Under the pieces are notes generated by a model. It saw only the letters and a program-made list of their open reading frames with translations. It made no database searches and was not told where the DNA came from. This document shows positions 43,871-52,798 of a DNA stretch of 64,000 bases, in pieces. Numbering within the stretch: position 1 is the stretch's first letter; every line of letters begins with the position of its first letter. The translations under genes were made by a program, and so were the position numbers. The DNA comes from Novipirellula artificiosorum. GTDB taxonomy: Bacteria; Planctomycetota; Planctomycetia; Pirellulales; Pirellulaceae. The DNA lies in contig NZ_SJPV01000002.1 of the NCBI RefSeq assembly GCF_007860135.1, positions 62,001 to 126,000 on the forward strand, given 5' to 3'.

Positions 43871-45205
43871 ATGATGCGAGTCCAATCCTTGTTTTGCGCT
43901 GGCCTGCAGTTGTTCGTGCTGAGCGTTTGCGTTTCTGCCAGTGATGTAACTCCAGCCGATCCAGCTGACCTTTACCGTGACGCTGACGCGAGAATCGAAA
44001 AATACCGTAAGGCTGACGTTTCCATCACGGTCTTGGATTCAGTGGGGCAACCGGTCAGCGGTGCAGAGGTGCATTTGCAACAAACACGCCACGCCTTTTT
44101 ATTCGGTTCGAACATCTTCACCTGGCAGATTGAAGACGCACCTAACCTGCAGCAGGCCTACCGGGGCCAGTTTACAGACCTTCTCAACTTCGCCACGGCG
44201 GGCTTCTATTGGCCGAGCTACGAACCGGCGAAGGGCAAGACCCGGTTTGAGGATCGAGCTGCCTGCGCGCGTTGGTGCCAGCAGCAGGGAATTGTATTGA
44301 AGGGACATCCGCTGGCGTGGAACTACAGCGACCCGCGTTGGATTCCGGACGACAGCAAGGCGATCTTTGCGTTTCAGTTAGGACGCATTACCGATTGTGT
44401 CACGCGATTCAATGGCTTGATCAACACCTGGGATGTCGTCAATGAACCAACTCATGTCGACCGGCAAGAGTTCAAGGACCGCGCTCCAAAGATGACGCGG
44501 ATGTGGATGGATGTGGGACAAATCGAGTTTGCCAAGTCGTGCTTCGAGGCCGCACGCAAAGCAAATCCCGAGGCAACGTTGCTGGTGAATGACTATCGTG
44601 TGGATGAGCCGTATGCGGAGGTGATTCGGCAATTGGTTGATGCCGACGGAAAGCCGCTTTATGACAAGATTGGCATTCAGAGCCATCAACATGGCGGGGC
44701 GTGGTCGAACGAAAAGATCTGGGAAACATGCGAGCGGTTTGCGGCATTCGGCGTTCCACTCCATTTTACGGAGACCACGATTTTGTCAGGGGAACGAAAG
44801 TGGCGCGCGGACGAGGATCGAACGCCATGGCCATCCACCGACGAAGGGGAAGCGTATCAGTCGAAGGAAGTCGAACGTTTTTACACCATGCTCTATTCGC
44901 ATCCTTCGGTCGAAGCGATTACGTGGTGGGATTTCTCGGACTATCACGCCTGGAAGCGAGCGCCGGCGGGACTCCTTCGCGACGACATGACTGCAAAGCC
45001 CGCCTACCACACGTTGATGAGTCTGATTCATGACAAGTGGTGGACTGAGGAGCAACTCATGTCGGGACCGGATGGCAAGGCGGCTTGCCGCGCAACCTAC
45101 GGCGACTACGAAGTCACGGTCACACGCAACGGCAAGTCACCGGTGGTTGTCCGTGCGACGGTTGCAAGGGAACAAGAGCGGGCAATCGTGGTGCGATTGC
45201 CATAG
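43871..45205 (+). CDS. GH10 family endo-1,4-beta-xylanase, exported
   Basis: 444 aa from ATG 43871 (MMRVQSLF); a TTG at 43859 is unlikely. A signal peptide covers residues 1-23. A short beta domain (ADVSITVLDSVGQPVSGAEV) precedes the GH10 barrel: FATAGFYWPSYEPAKGK, KGHPLAWNYSDP, acid/base E192 in WDVVNEPTHVD and nucleophile E301 in LHFTETTILSG, then ITWWDFSDYHAWKRAPAGLL. The architecture with an N-terminal small domain is common among planctomycete GH10 proteins. It would cleave beta-1,4-xylan or related glycans outside the cytoplasm. It lies between two S41 proteases. Confidence 0.92.
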   Translation: MMRVQSLFCAGLQLFVLSVCVSASDVTPADPADLYRDADARIEKYRKADVSITVLDSVGQPVSGAEVHLQQTRHAFLFGSNIFTWQIEDAPNLQQAYRGQFTDLLNFATAGFYWPSYEPAKGKTRFEDRAACARWCQQQGIVLKGHPLAWNYSDPRWIPDDSKAIFAFQLGRITDCVTRFNGLINTWDVVNEPTHVDRQEFKDRAPKMTRMWMDVGQIEFAKSCFEAARKANPEATLLVNDYRVDEPYAEVIRQLVDADGKPLYDKIGIQSHQHGGAWSNEKIWETCERFAAFGVPLHFTETTILSGERKWRADEDRTPWPSTDEGEAYQSKEVERFYTMLYSHPSVEAITWWDFSDYHAWKRAPAGLLRDDMTAKPAYHTLMSLIHDKWWTEEQLMSGPDGKAACRATYGDYEVTVTRNGKSPVVVRATVAREQERAIVVRLP

Positions 45206-45645
45206 TGCGGTTCGACCGCAAGCGAAGCGAGCTTCCGTGAAACAGGGCTGAAACAATTTCTTGCCTTGCCCGCCAACGAGACACTGCCTATCGTTGCGAG
45301 TGGAAGCCAAGGCGATTCTTTAATCGCCATCTTGTGCAGCGGACGCACTCACGTTGAAACCAACGCGTGAAACGAGCCGGCGTGAAACATCGGTTTTGCC
45401 CGCTTGTGTCGCCCACGATCTTCACCCCTTGGGCTGCAGGACCGGAACATTTGCCTCGACCTGATTGCAACCTTTCTTAATTGCCGATCTGGTCTGGTTT
45501 TTCCGGTTTTTCAATGCGTCGTTTTTTTGACCCGGCACCTTTCGTGTCCTATATTCCCGTAGCTGTGTGGTCTGTGCGTCTTCATACGGCTTGAAACAAG
45601 CATCACCTCCCAGGTGCTTGTGGGACCTCCGCCAACCGACGCCCA
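45206..45645. other. Intergenic, nothing recognised
   Basis: About 440 bases between the xylanase and the second S41 protease gene. It contains GCGTGAAAC strings near 45364-45385 that resemble parS halves but do not form a palindrome. No gene or RNA was recognised. Confidence 0.4.
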
Positions 45646-47388
45646 ATGGATTTTCCACGTATGGATTGGATCAACCAGATCTCGTGTCGCATCTCAAAAG
45701 CGTGTTGTTTTCGGATCCTGTTCGCGGCTTTGCTGATTAGCGCTTCGGCGTTGAGTTCGCTGGCACCGGCACGATCGGAAAGCAACCTTGAATCCTTTGC
45801 CGGCAGCGCTGCGGATGCAACGACCCGCAGCGTTGACAGTGCGATCACGCACGGTTTGGAACTCGAACAGTCTCGTTTGTGGGCCGATGCCGTTCGGCAT
45901 TACGAGAAAGCGAATAAGAAGTTTTCCGACCACAGTCAACTTTACCAGCGTCTCGTCATTGCAAAGCTGCACTATGACGTCAACCGACGTTATCAAGACA
46001 CCAGTTTCGTTCAAACGGTGGATTCCTTGTCGAGCGAGCAGGCGTTGGATCTGTATTCCGAGATTCTCGCAAACCTGAAAACGCACTACGTCGACGATGT
46101 CGATTGGGCTCGCGTGATGCTGCACGGTACCGCGGCGCTCGAAGTCGCGTTGACCGAACCAAAATTTCTCGAGCATCATCTGGCAGCGGCCGATCCGGCC
46201 GTCGTCGAGCACTTTCGTCAGAACATCCATCACGAGCTGACTTCGCGAAGCACTGCGACCCGATTTGATTTGCGTGCGAACGTCGCCTACGTCGCGTCGA
46301 TCGGGGGACGCGAACTTGGTATGTCTCCCACAGCGGTGGCGTTGGAGTATTTAAGCGGAGCGGTCTCGACGCTTGATCCCTACACACGATTGCTGTCCGG
46401 TAACCAGCTTGATGAAATGTTCTCGAATATCGAAGGCAACTTCGTCGGGCTTGGGATTGAATTGAAACCTGAACGCGATTGTTTACAGATCCTATCGGTG
46501 ATTCCTGGCGGACCAGCCGAAGAAGCCGGGATTGTGGCCGGCGAAAAGATCGTTCGTGTTGAAACCACACTCACCGAGGGTGAGGATTCCAATCTCGCAG
46601 CCGATCTGCTCCGCGGCCCCGAGAACTCCTATGTCTCCATCGGGTTGACGGGCGTTGACGGGGCGCCGCGTGACATGAGCGTTCAGCGGAGGCGTGTGGA
46701 TGTTCCCTGTGTCGAGAACATTCATATGGTGGACCCACAGAACCGGGTCGGCTATTTGCGGCTCACGAATTTTCAGAAGACAACGACACGAGATGTTGAA
46801 CAGGCGTTGTGGGACCTGCATCGCCAAGGAATGAAGTCTCTCATTTTGGACGTTCGCGGAAATCCTGGTGGTTTGTTGTCCGCGGCGGTCGAAGTCGCGG
46901 ATCGTTTTCTTGGGAATGGTCGAATCGTCACGACCCGCGGCCGCAATGTACGTGAGAATTTTGATTACACCGCCCACCGTCCGAATACTTGGAACATTCC
47001 CTTGGCCGTCTTGATTGATCGCGACAGTGCGAGTGCCAGCGAAATCTTTGCCGGTGCGATTGCGGACAGTGGTCGAGGCGCCGTTGTTGGAGAAACCAGT
47101 TATGGGAAGGGCAGCGTTCAAGGCATCTTTCGAATGCAAACGGCAAAATTCGGTCTGTGTTTGACGACCGCAAAGTTCTATTCGCCAAGCGGTCAAGCGA
47201 TCAGCCGCCATGGAGTCGTTCCCAATGTCCCCGTCGAACCGACCTACGTCGCCGCTCGTCCCAACGGCAACGGAGAAATGACAACCGATTTGGAAGATGC
47301 GGTCCTGCAGCGAGCCATTGCGAAGCTTTGTGAACCGCCCGCACAAGCGGAATCGTCCGAACAAAACTGGATTAGTCGCCGGCCGTAG
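45646..47388 (+). CDS. S41 carboxy-terminal processing protease, CtpA type
   Basis: 580 aa. A hydrophobic export segment (CFRILFAALLISASALSSLA, residues 21-40) follows a short N-tail. Residues 60-110 resemble a TPR-like helix pair (LEQSRLWADAVRHYEKANKK). The PDZ domain is FVGLGIELKPERDCLQILSV followed by IPGGPAEEAGIVAGEKI; the S41 domain has LILDVRGNPGGLLSAAVEVA, catalytic Ser in RDSASASEIFAG and Lys in TSYGKGSVQ. Together these indicate a periplasmic or membrane-associated processing protease, a different subfamily from the one 4 kb upstream. Its 3' end overlaps the convergent glycosyltransferase gene by 17 nt. Confidence 0.92.
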   Translation: MDFPRMDWINQISCRISKACCFRILFAALLISASALSSLAPARSESNLESFAGSAADATTRSVDSAITHGLELEQSRLWADAVRHYEKANKKFSDHSQLYQRLVIAKLHYDVNRRYQDTSFVQTVDSLSSEQALDLYSEILANLKTHYVDDVDWARVMLHGTAALEVALTEPKFLEHHLAAADPAVVEHFRQNIHHELTSRSTATRFDLRANVAYVASIGGRELGMSPTAVALEYLSGAVSTLDPYTRLLSGNQLDEMFSNIEGNFVGLGIELKPERDCLQILSVIPGGPAEEAGIVAGEKIVRVETTLTEGEDSNLAADLLRGPENSYVSIGLTGVDGAPRDMSVQRRRVDVPCVENIHMVDPQNRVGYLRLTNFQKTTTRDVEQALWDLHRQGMKSLILDVRGNPGGLLSAAVEVADRFLGNGRIVTTRGRNVRENFDYTAHRPNTWNIPLAVLIDRDSASASEIFAGAIADSGRGAVVGETSYGKGSVQGIFRMQTAKFGLCLTTAKFYSPSGQAISRHGVVPNVPVEPTYVAARPNGNGEMTTDLEDAVLQRAIAKLCEPPAQAESSEQNWISRRP

Positions 47389-48133
47389 AATCGCATCGCA
47401 TTGCCTTGCGGTGGGATCTCGCCAGTCGTAGCAACGCAGCGCTGGCCTTGATCCCATCGATTGGACTCACTTTGGATCCAGCAACGTCATGCCATTGTCG
47501 CAGCGGCACTTCCAACAACTTCGGTTGATGTCCGGCTTGCTTACAATGAACAAGGTATCGCGAAAGCAACTCGATATCGAACGCCCAGCCCGAGACGAAT
47601 GGAGATTGGAAGAGAGGGATTGTCCACGGCGCGTTGCGGAATACCTTCGCCCCGCATTGGGTGTCATAGACGGGGAGGTCGAGTGAGAGGGATGCTAACG
47701 TGGCAAAGGCCCGGCCCACATAGTGTCGCAACATCCTTCGCTCGATTTGATGCCCGAGCATCCGGACACGGGATCCAAGGACCATGTCAAGGGATGGATC
47801 GTGGTTTAGCGAATTGACGAGTAGCGGAAGATCTTCGATCGGCGTTGCCAGGTCCGCATCCCAATAGCCAAGCTGCTCGTAGGGCTGGTCCGCGCAAGAC
47901 AGAATGCCTGCTCGCACCGCTTCGGCCTTTCCTCGATTGGCGTGATAGGAGATCAGGGTCGTGCGCTGGTTGTGCTTGTCACAAAACGCTTGGAGCACTC
48001 TTTCCGTTTCATCGGTGCTGCCATCATTGACCAAGCACAGGTGCAACTTGGGATTGGCTGACAACGCGATTGCAAACGGCTCTTCTTGAAAACGCATCGC
48101 TTCGTTGAAGCAAGGAATCACAATCGCGTGCAT
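47372..48133 (-). CDS. Family 2 glycosyltransferase
   Basis: 253 aa, GT-A fold: IVIPCFNEAMRF at the start, LCLVNDGSTDETERVL, HANRGKAEAVRAGIL, the DxD motif in GYWDADLATPIED, and VYDTQCGAKVFRN, as in dolichyl/polyprenyl-phosphate glucosyltransferase-type enzymes. No membrane segment is evident. The start codon overlaps the methyltransferase stop by one base (TGATG), so the two are translationally coupled and probably act on the same lipid- or sugar-linked product. Confidence 0.9.
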   Translation of the reverse strand: MHAIVIPCFNEAMRFQEEPFAIALSANPKLHLCLVNDGSTDETERVLQAFCDKHNQRTTLISYHANRGKAEAVRAGILSCADQPYEQLGYWDADLATPIEDLPLLVNSLNHDPSLDMVLGSRVRMLGHQIERRMLRHYVGRAFATLASLSLDLPVYDTQCGAKVFRNAPWTIPLFQSPFVSGWAFDIELLSRYLVHCKQAGHQPKLLEVPLRQWHDVAGSKVSPIDGIKASAALLRLARSHRKAMRCDSTAGD

Positions 48134-49092
48134 CAGTTCCCGTCCTTATTTGCTTCGGAATCGTTTGCTTCGGAATCGCGAGTTGTGTTTGACGCACGCT
48201 GGAGCGACCGGGGGACGTGGTCGTCGATCGCTGGCGGTTTTGGTAGATCCGCCAAGTCGATGTTGCCTGCGGTTCGGCGAAGCACCGCAACCAAGCTGAC
48301 GCCATGCGGATGAGGAACCGTTTCTGGCGCCGGGGCGCCCTGCAATCCTGTTGAGAGAGCTCGTGTCAAACACGCCGCTTCGGACGCAAACACCTGCCGC
48401 AGCAAACCATTGATCCAAGATGGCGGCATGCTCAGATCGGATTTGGCAACTTCGGACGCTTGAGGAGCGACCCATCGACCGAATCTTCGAGCTATCCGAA
48501 TGGCCGGTGCCAATCGCCAATTCATCCCTGAGGTCATCAATGGGCAAATGGGAAGGTTGCCCCAAATGCATGTCAATCGCGGCGCTGTGTACCGACGATA
48601 GTGAAACAAGGCCTCGTCATGACTGCTCCATAGGCTCGGATCTGCAGGCACGGTGATGACCAACGTCGCACCCAATCGCATTTGCTCTGCGATGGCCGCC
48701 ACCATCCTGACATCGTCTTGAACGTGTTCGATCACGTCGAGCAACAAAACGCAATCGGCGGCGCGGATTTGGTCCGCCAAGTCCGCTGTTTCTTTATAGA
48801 CGATGAACGAGCGATCCGGATAGTCTTGCTTCGCGATCCGGATTGCGTCAGCGGAAATGTCTGCCCCCGTACACTGAACAGTCTTCGACGCGGAAACAAA
48901 TTGGCTCGACAATCGATTGATGGTCGCGCCGGTCCCGCAGCCAATCTCGAGAACGGAAAAGGGGTGCGGAGGGTCCGCAGCTCGCGAATCCATCAAGACG
49001 GATACCAGTTGTACGACAATCTCTTGGCGAGCCAGAAACCACCAATGTTTTTTTTCAAAAGCGGCGTGTTCAACAAAGGACTCTTCGTTCAT
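48133..49092 (-). CDS. SAM-dependent methyltransferase (class I)
   Basis: 319 aa. The Rossmann SAM motif is FSVLEIGCGTGATINRL, followed by TGADISADAIRIA, the acidic post-motif ADCVLLLDVIEHVQDD and VITVPADPSLWSSHDE. The N-terminal AFEKKHWWFLARQEIV is common in methyltransferases of glycan clusters. The C-terminal 80 residues are helical, then low-complexity (EANDSEANKDGN). Substrate unknown. It pairs with the downstream glycosyltransferase and is divergent from the polytopic membrane protein. Confidence 0.88.
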   Translation of the reverse strand: MNEESFVEHAAFEKKHWWFLARQEIVVQLVSVLMDSRAADPPHPFSVLEIGCGTGATINRLSSQFVSASKTVQCTGADISADAIRIAKQDYPDRSFIVYKETADLADQIRAADCVLLLDVIEHVQDDVRMVAAIAEQMRLGATLVITVPADPSLWSSHDEALFHYRRYTAPRLTCIWGNLPICPLMTSGMNWRLAPAIRIARRFGRWVAPQASEVAKSDLSMPPSWINGLLRQVFASEAACLTRALSTGLQGAPAPETVPHPHGVSLVAVLRRTAGNIDLADLPKPPAIDDHVPRSLQRASNTTRDSEANDSEANKDGN

Positions 49093-49195
49093 GGATGCAG
49101 TTGTTCCGGTTAGGTTTTGCAGATAACCTGTGGTTGTCGACGATGAAATGACTTACGTCGTCGGCTCACCCGATTCCGATCATTGGTAGGCGTTT

Positions 49196-50746
49196 GTGGA
49201 CACTCTGGATTCGCGTATTCACCACTGGCGAGCATCCGATCGCCGGTTGACGTTGCTTTGCAGTGTTGTCATTGCAGTCGTCTTGTTGTTTACGTATCTG
49301 CCGCTGTTTTTCGCCCAATATGGGTTCGGCGACGATTTTGTACTGTTCACTTCTCGCGGCAATCTTGAGCGTGCTTTTTTGGCCGATGGACGGACTGTTT
49401 TCGCACTGGCGCAGTATCTCGTCCACCGCAATATCCAAAGTATAGCTCAGCTGGGTGGGATCCGGTTGTTGACTGGAATCGGCGTGGCGATCGTAGCGGT
49501 TTGTTTTTATCGGCTGCTGCGTCCCTTGCGATTTGGCCATCTGGAGCGAACGGCGATCGCAATTGCGCTCGGCACGCTGCCCTGCATGCAAACCTACGTG
49601 GCTCAGGCAATGACATGGTTGTCACCGTACGCTGCACTGTGCTCGATTGCCGCTGCGACCTTGACCCGCGATGCGTTTCGCGGCTCTGCGACGACTCGAT
49701 GGCCAAATCGGATGCGACTCCTCGCCGCGGCGGCTCTCATGCTTCTCTGTTCCGCCACCTATCAACCGATGCTGGCCTGGTACTGGAGCGTTGTGTTCCT
49801 GTTGCTGTTGGACCGCCGATTCACTGTGTCCGCGATGTATCGTCGGCGAATGACCAAGGTGATCTTACTCGGATGTGGTTACTTCCTACTCTGCTACCTC
49901 GCTTTCAAACTGGCCTTTCTCGTAATTGACGTGCCGATCAAAGCAAGAAGCGAGTTGACGCGAGCTCCACTCTACAAGCTGTACTGGTTTCTAAGGATCC
50001 AGTTGCCGCAAGCCATGAATTTTTGGCGACTCATGGAGGTTCCGAATCGAATCACATCACTGGCGATCGCTGGGCTTGCCATCCTCGTCGTCCTCGGCGG
50101 CTACGTTTTGGCCTGTCGGCGATTGTGTGAGCGACCCGGTTTCATTCAAAGGATGGCCGCAAAGACGATCGTGGTTTGGACCGCGCTGTTGCTTTGTGTC
50201 TTCCTCTGGACGCACCTTCATTGGCTCGTGATCGAGGGAGTGCCTCAGAGCTACCGCATCATTGCACCGCTTGGCGGCACCTCTTTGCTGTTGCTGGTTT
50301 GGTCGATTCGACAGTGGACGTTGTTGATTCCCTGCCGAGAACGACGGATAACCCTCTGCCGCGGGATCTTCGTGAGTCTGGCAATGCTCGGAGCGTTTTC
50401 TGCGAGTCTTTACAACCACAAGTATTGGATTGGACCCCATGAAAACGCCTATCGCTTTCTACTGCACACGGTAAGAACCGAAGTGACTCCGGCGACCCAA
50501 CAGATTCACATCATTCGTCAGGGGCAACATGATGGTTTGGTTCCGCATTCGTACATCGAATGCTTCGGCCGGCCGGCCTTTGAAAGGTCCTGGGCGATCG
50601 CCGATCTTGTCAAATCTGCGCTGAGTGATTCTGGGATTCCGCACTCGGTGGATCGCATCACAAGCAGTGCGGGGGACGAGCCGATTCCACAGCAATCCAA
50701 CGTGTTGGTAATCGATACGCGTCAAATCGTCACGTATCGGATGTAG
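49196..50746 (+). CDS. Polytopic membrane protein, GtrII/GT-C-like
   Basis: 516 aa from GTG 49196. About eleven membrane segments run through the first 400 residues (LCSVVIAVVLLFTYLPLFF, LLAAAALMLLCSAT, VILLGCGYFLLCYLAF, and others). The first loop after segment one contains YGFGDDFVLF, an acidic DD pair where GT-C glycosyltransferases and GtrII-type glucosyltransferases place catalytic acids. The C-terminal 100 residues are soluble. Family assignment is tentative. Next to a GT2 enzyme and a methyltransferase, it may add or flip sugars in envelope glycan synthesis (inference). Confidence 0.72.
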   Translation: MDTLDSRIHHWRASDRRLTLLCSVVIAVVLLFTYLPLFFAQYGFGDDFVLFTSRGNLERAFLADGRTVFALAQYLVHRNIQSIAQLGGIRLLTGIGVAIVAVCFYRLLRPLRFGHLERTAIAIALGTLPCMQTYVAQAMTWLSPYAALCSIAAATLTRDAFRGSATTRWPNRMRLLAAAALMLLCSATYQPMLAWYWSVVFLLLLDRRFTVSAMYRRRMTKVILLGCGYFLLCYLAFKLAFLVIDVPIKARSELTRAPLYKLYWFLRIQLPQAMNFWRLMEVPNRITSLAIAGLAILVVLGGYVLACRRLCERPGFIQRMAAKTIVVWTALLLCVFLWTHLHWLVIEGVPQSYRIIAPLGGTSLLLLVWSIRQWTLLIPCRERRITLCRGIFVSLAMLGAFSASLYNHKYWIGPHENAYRFLLHTVRTEVTPATQQIHIIRQGQHDGLVPHSYIECFGRPAFERSWAIADLVKSALSDSGIPHSVDRITSSAGDEPIPQQSNVLVIDTRQIVTYRM

Positions 50747-51830
50747 CCGGGTATCCGTGGCGTCTCTTTTCGAGCTTATTCGCTGCCGCTTCGATCATCA
50801 CCACGGCAAGGGTCGCGCCGATGGCGAGTCCGATCAGCCATCCGACACTGCCCGGCCACTGGCTTGGCGAAATGATTTCCATCTGGCGAAATTTGCTTTC
50901 CATTTCCGCCGTTTCAGCGGTTGGCATCTGCAGTGGCCACAACTTTCCGGCGCTGCCGAGCATCAATCCGATCAGCCCGGCCATCGTCGTCCCACGGTGG
51001 TGGTCGAGAAGCCAATGCAGGAGTCTCGAAAACGCCAACAAACCGAAGGCACAACCCGCAGCGAAGATTCCAAGTTGCAAAAGCGATTCGGCCGTGATGT
51101 CACCGTGCGCGGCATTCTTGATTAAACCCGTGATCGGATGATAGATGCCAAACAACAACAAGACAAAGGCGCCACTGATCCCCGGCAAAATCATTGCACA
51201 GACCGCAACCGAGGCGCAGAAGAAAATAGAGGGAAGGCTCATGCTCGCCCCACCGCTGGGCATCTGTGTGATGCCAAACGCAACGATCGCTCCGACCATC
51301 AATGCGACGACGTGCTTGCCGTGCCAGTGTGCGATGTAGTTCTTTACGATCCAGACGCTGCCGATGATTAACCCAAAAAAGACGGCGAACGTTTCCGGCT
51401 GCTTGTGATCGAGCAACCAGTGCATGATGCCTGCCATCGTCAAGACGCCGAGGACAATCCCCACTCCGAGTGCCGCGAGAAAGCGAAAATCAACGTGGCA
51501 AGCTGCGGCACGCAGTTGAAAACGTGATAACAGCCTCAATGCCTGTGAATCGATTTGACTGATCGCGGTGATCAAACGTTGATAGTGGCCGAGTACCAAC
51601 GCCACCGTTCCCCCGCTGACCCCCGGCACCGTATCGGCTGCACCCATGCAAAATCCACGCAGTACGTTGAACACGTCATTTGCAATCGAATCGGGCACTC
51701 GATTCGACAAGGCCGATTCATTGGTCGCGTCCGCGGCATTCGGCACAAGTGGTTCAGGTGGCACAGGACGCTCGATTGGCATGGGTTCGGCTTTCTCGGG
51801 TTCACAGCGGTGCATCAATGCTTCCTTCAT
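50730..51830 (-). CDS. DUF368 membrane protein, PopT-type undecaprenyl-phosphate translocase candidate
   Basis: 366 aa; ATG 51815 (MHRCEPEKAEP) with AAGGAAG upstream is an alternative start. After a 50-residue Pro-rich cytoplasmic tail, two inverted halves each carry the family motif: GAADTVPGVSGGTVALVLG and ILPGISGAFVLLLFGIYHPI. About eight membrane segments. DUF368 proteins were recently reported to return undecaprenyl phosphate across the membrane (PopT). Here the gene is divergent from uppP, with only 12 bp between the annotated starts, which supports that role. The two reading frames at the 3' end overlap the preceding gene by 17 nt. Confidence 0.88.
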   Translation of the reverse strand: MKEALMHRCEPEKAEPMPIERPVPPEPLVPNAADATNESALSNRVPDSIANDVFNVLRGFCMGAADTVPGVSGGTVALVLGHYQRLITAISQIDSQALRLLSRFQLRAAACHVDFRFLAALGVGIVLGVLTMAGIMHWLLDHKQPETFAVFFGLIIGSVWIVKNYIAHWHGKHVVALMVGAIVAFGITQMPSGGASMSLPSIFFCASVAVCAMILPGISGAFVLLLFGIYHPITGLIKNAAHGDITAESLLQLGIFAAGCAFGLLAFSRLLHWLLDHHRGTTMAGLIGLMLGSAGKLWPLQMPTAETAEMESKFRQMEIISPSQWPGSVGWLIGLAIGATLAVVMIEAAANKLEKRRHGYPATSDT

Positions 51831-51842
51831 CCCTTCGCGGTC

Positions 51843-52691
51843 ATGATACTGGACAACTTGCTTTCGCTGCCCCTCGCTTCACCGTACGTCGCTTTTGGAA
51901 CAACCAACGTGTTGCCGATCATTATTCTTGCAATTGTCCAAGGAATCGCCGAATTCTTGCCAATCAGTTCCTCAGGCCATCTGGTCATTCTCGGGGCGAT
52001 GATGGGTGAATTAAGTGAATCACCGACCTTGGAAATCATCTTACACGCCGGCACGCTGGGTTCAATCTTGGTTGTCTATTGGAAACGTATCCTCGATCTC
52101 TTGACGAGCGACCGACGTGTGATCGGCTTGCTCGTCGTCGGCACACTTCCCGCAGTGATCATCGGTTTAACGATCAAGCAGCATTTCGAGTGGATTCTGC
52201 GGATGCCCGTCGTGGTCGGAGTGGCGCTGCTTGCCACCGGTCTTTTCTTGATCCTCCTTGGTCGGCTCAAACCCAAGGACGGCGAGTACCAACGCATGAC
52301 CTACCTCGATGCGCTGATGATCGGGTGTTTTCAAGCGTTCGCGATTCTACCCGGAGTGAGCCGAAGTGGATCCACAATTTTGGGGGGTAGGCTATTGGGC
52401 TTAAGAAATGACGACTCCGTGACTTTTTCTTTCTTGCTAGCCATTCCCGCGATCTGCGGGGCTACCGTGCTTGCGGTCAAGGACGTCATCGAGCAGCAAG
52501 GGGCCGGCGTCGCGATTCAATACACACCGTCGCAAATGCTTGTGGGGGCAGTCGTTGCGTTCGTCGTCGGGATCGCGGCATTGAAGTGGTTGATAGGCTG
52601 GAGCCGTCTTGATCGACTCCATTGGTTTGCTTGGTGGTGTATCCCGATGGGATTGATTGTGATCTTCTGTGCCCAAAAAAACTTGCTGTAG
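51843..52691 (+). CDS. uppP: Undecaprenyl-diphosphatase (BacA/UppP)
   Basis: 282 aa from ATG 51843 (MILDNLLSL); the upstream open frame overlaps the divergent gene and is rejected. Motifs: IVQGIAEFLPISSSGHLVI (catalytic Glu and Ser region) and QAFAILPGVSRSGSTILGG, with EIILHAGTLGSILVVYW between them. About eight membrane segments. It dephosphorylates undecaprenyl pyrophosphate to the carrier used for peptidoglycan and other envelope glycans. Its presence beside a PopT-type translocase suggests a dedicated carrier-recycling locus. Confidence 0.94.
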   Translation: MILDNLLSLPLASPYVAFGTTNVLPIIILAIVQGIAEFLPISSSGHLVILGAMMGELSESPTLEIILHAGTLGSILVVYWKRILDLLTSDRRVIGLLVVGTLPAVIIGLTIKQHFEWILRMPVVVGVALLATGLFLILLGRLKPKDGEYQRMTYLDALMIGCFQAFAILPGVSRSGSTILGGRLLGLRNDDSVTFSFLLAIPAICGATVLAVKDVIEQQGAGVAIQYTPSQMLVGAVVAFVVGIAALKWLIGWSRLDRLHWFAWWCIPMGLIVIFCAQKNLL

Positions 52692-52739
52692 TGCAGTAAA
52701 CTACAAGCCTTTTGGTGTGGACGAGCGTTTACTGTGTGG

Positions 52740-52745
52740 TATAAT
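52740..52745 (+). promoter_or_regulatory. Candidate -10 box of the lexA gene
   Basis: A perfect TATAAT lies 54 nt before the lexA ATG. No clear -35 at the standard spacing. GTTTACT (52727-52733) and AGTGAAC (52758-52764) flank it as an imperfect inverted repeat, which could be an autoregulatory operator (inference). Confidence 0.4.
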
Positions 52746-52798
52746 TGATATCACGTTAGTGAACACAATTTTCTTTCCTGTGAACCAAGAGGTCGTCG

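Noticed and set aside
45206..45645. Possible small RNA or riboswitch in long gaps
   Set aside because: I could not identify a conserved structure; covariance-model searches would be needed.
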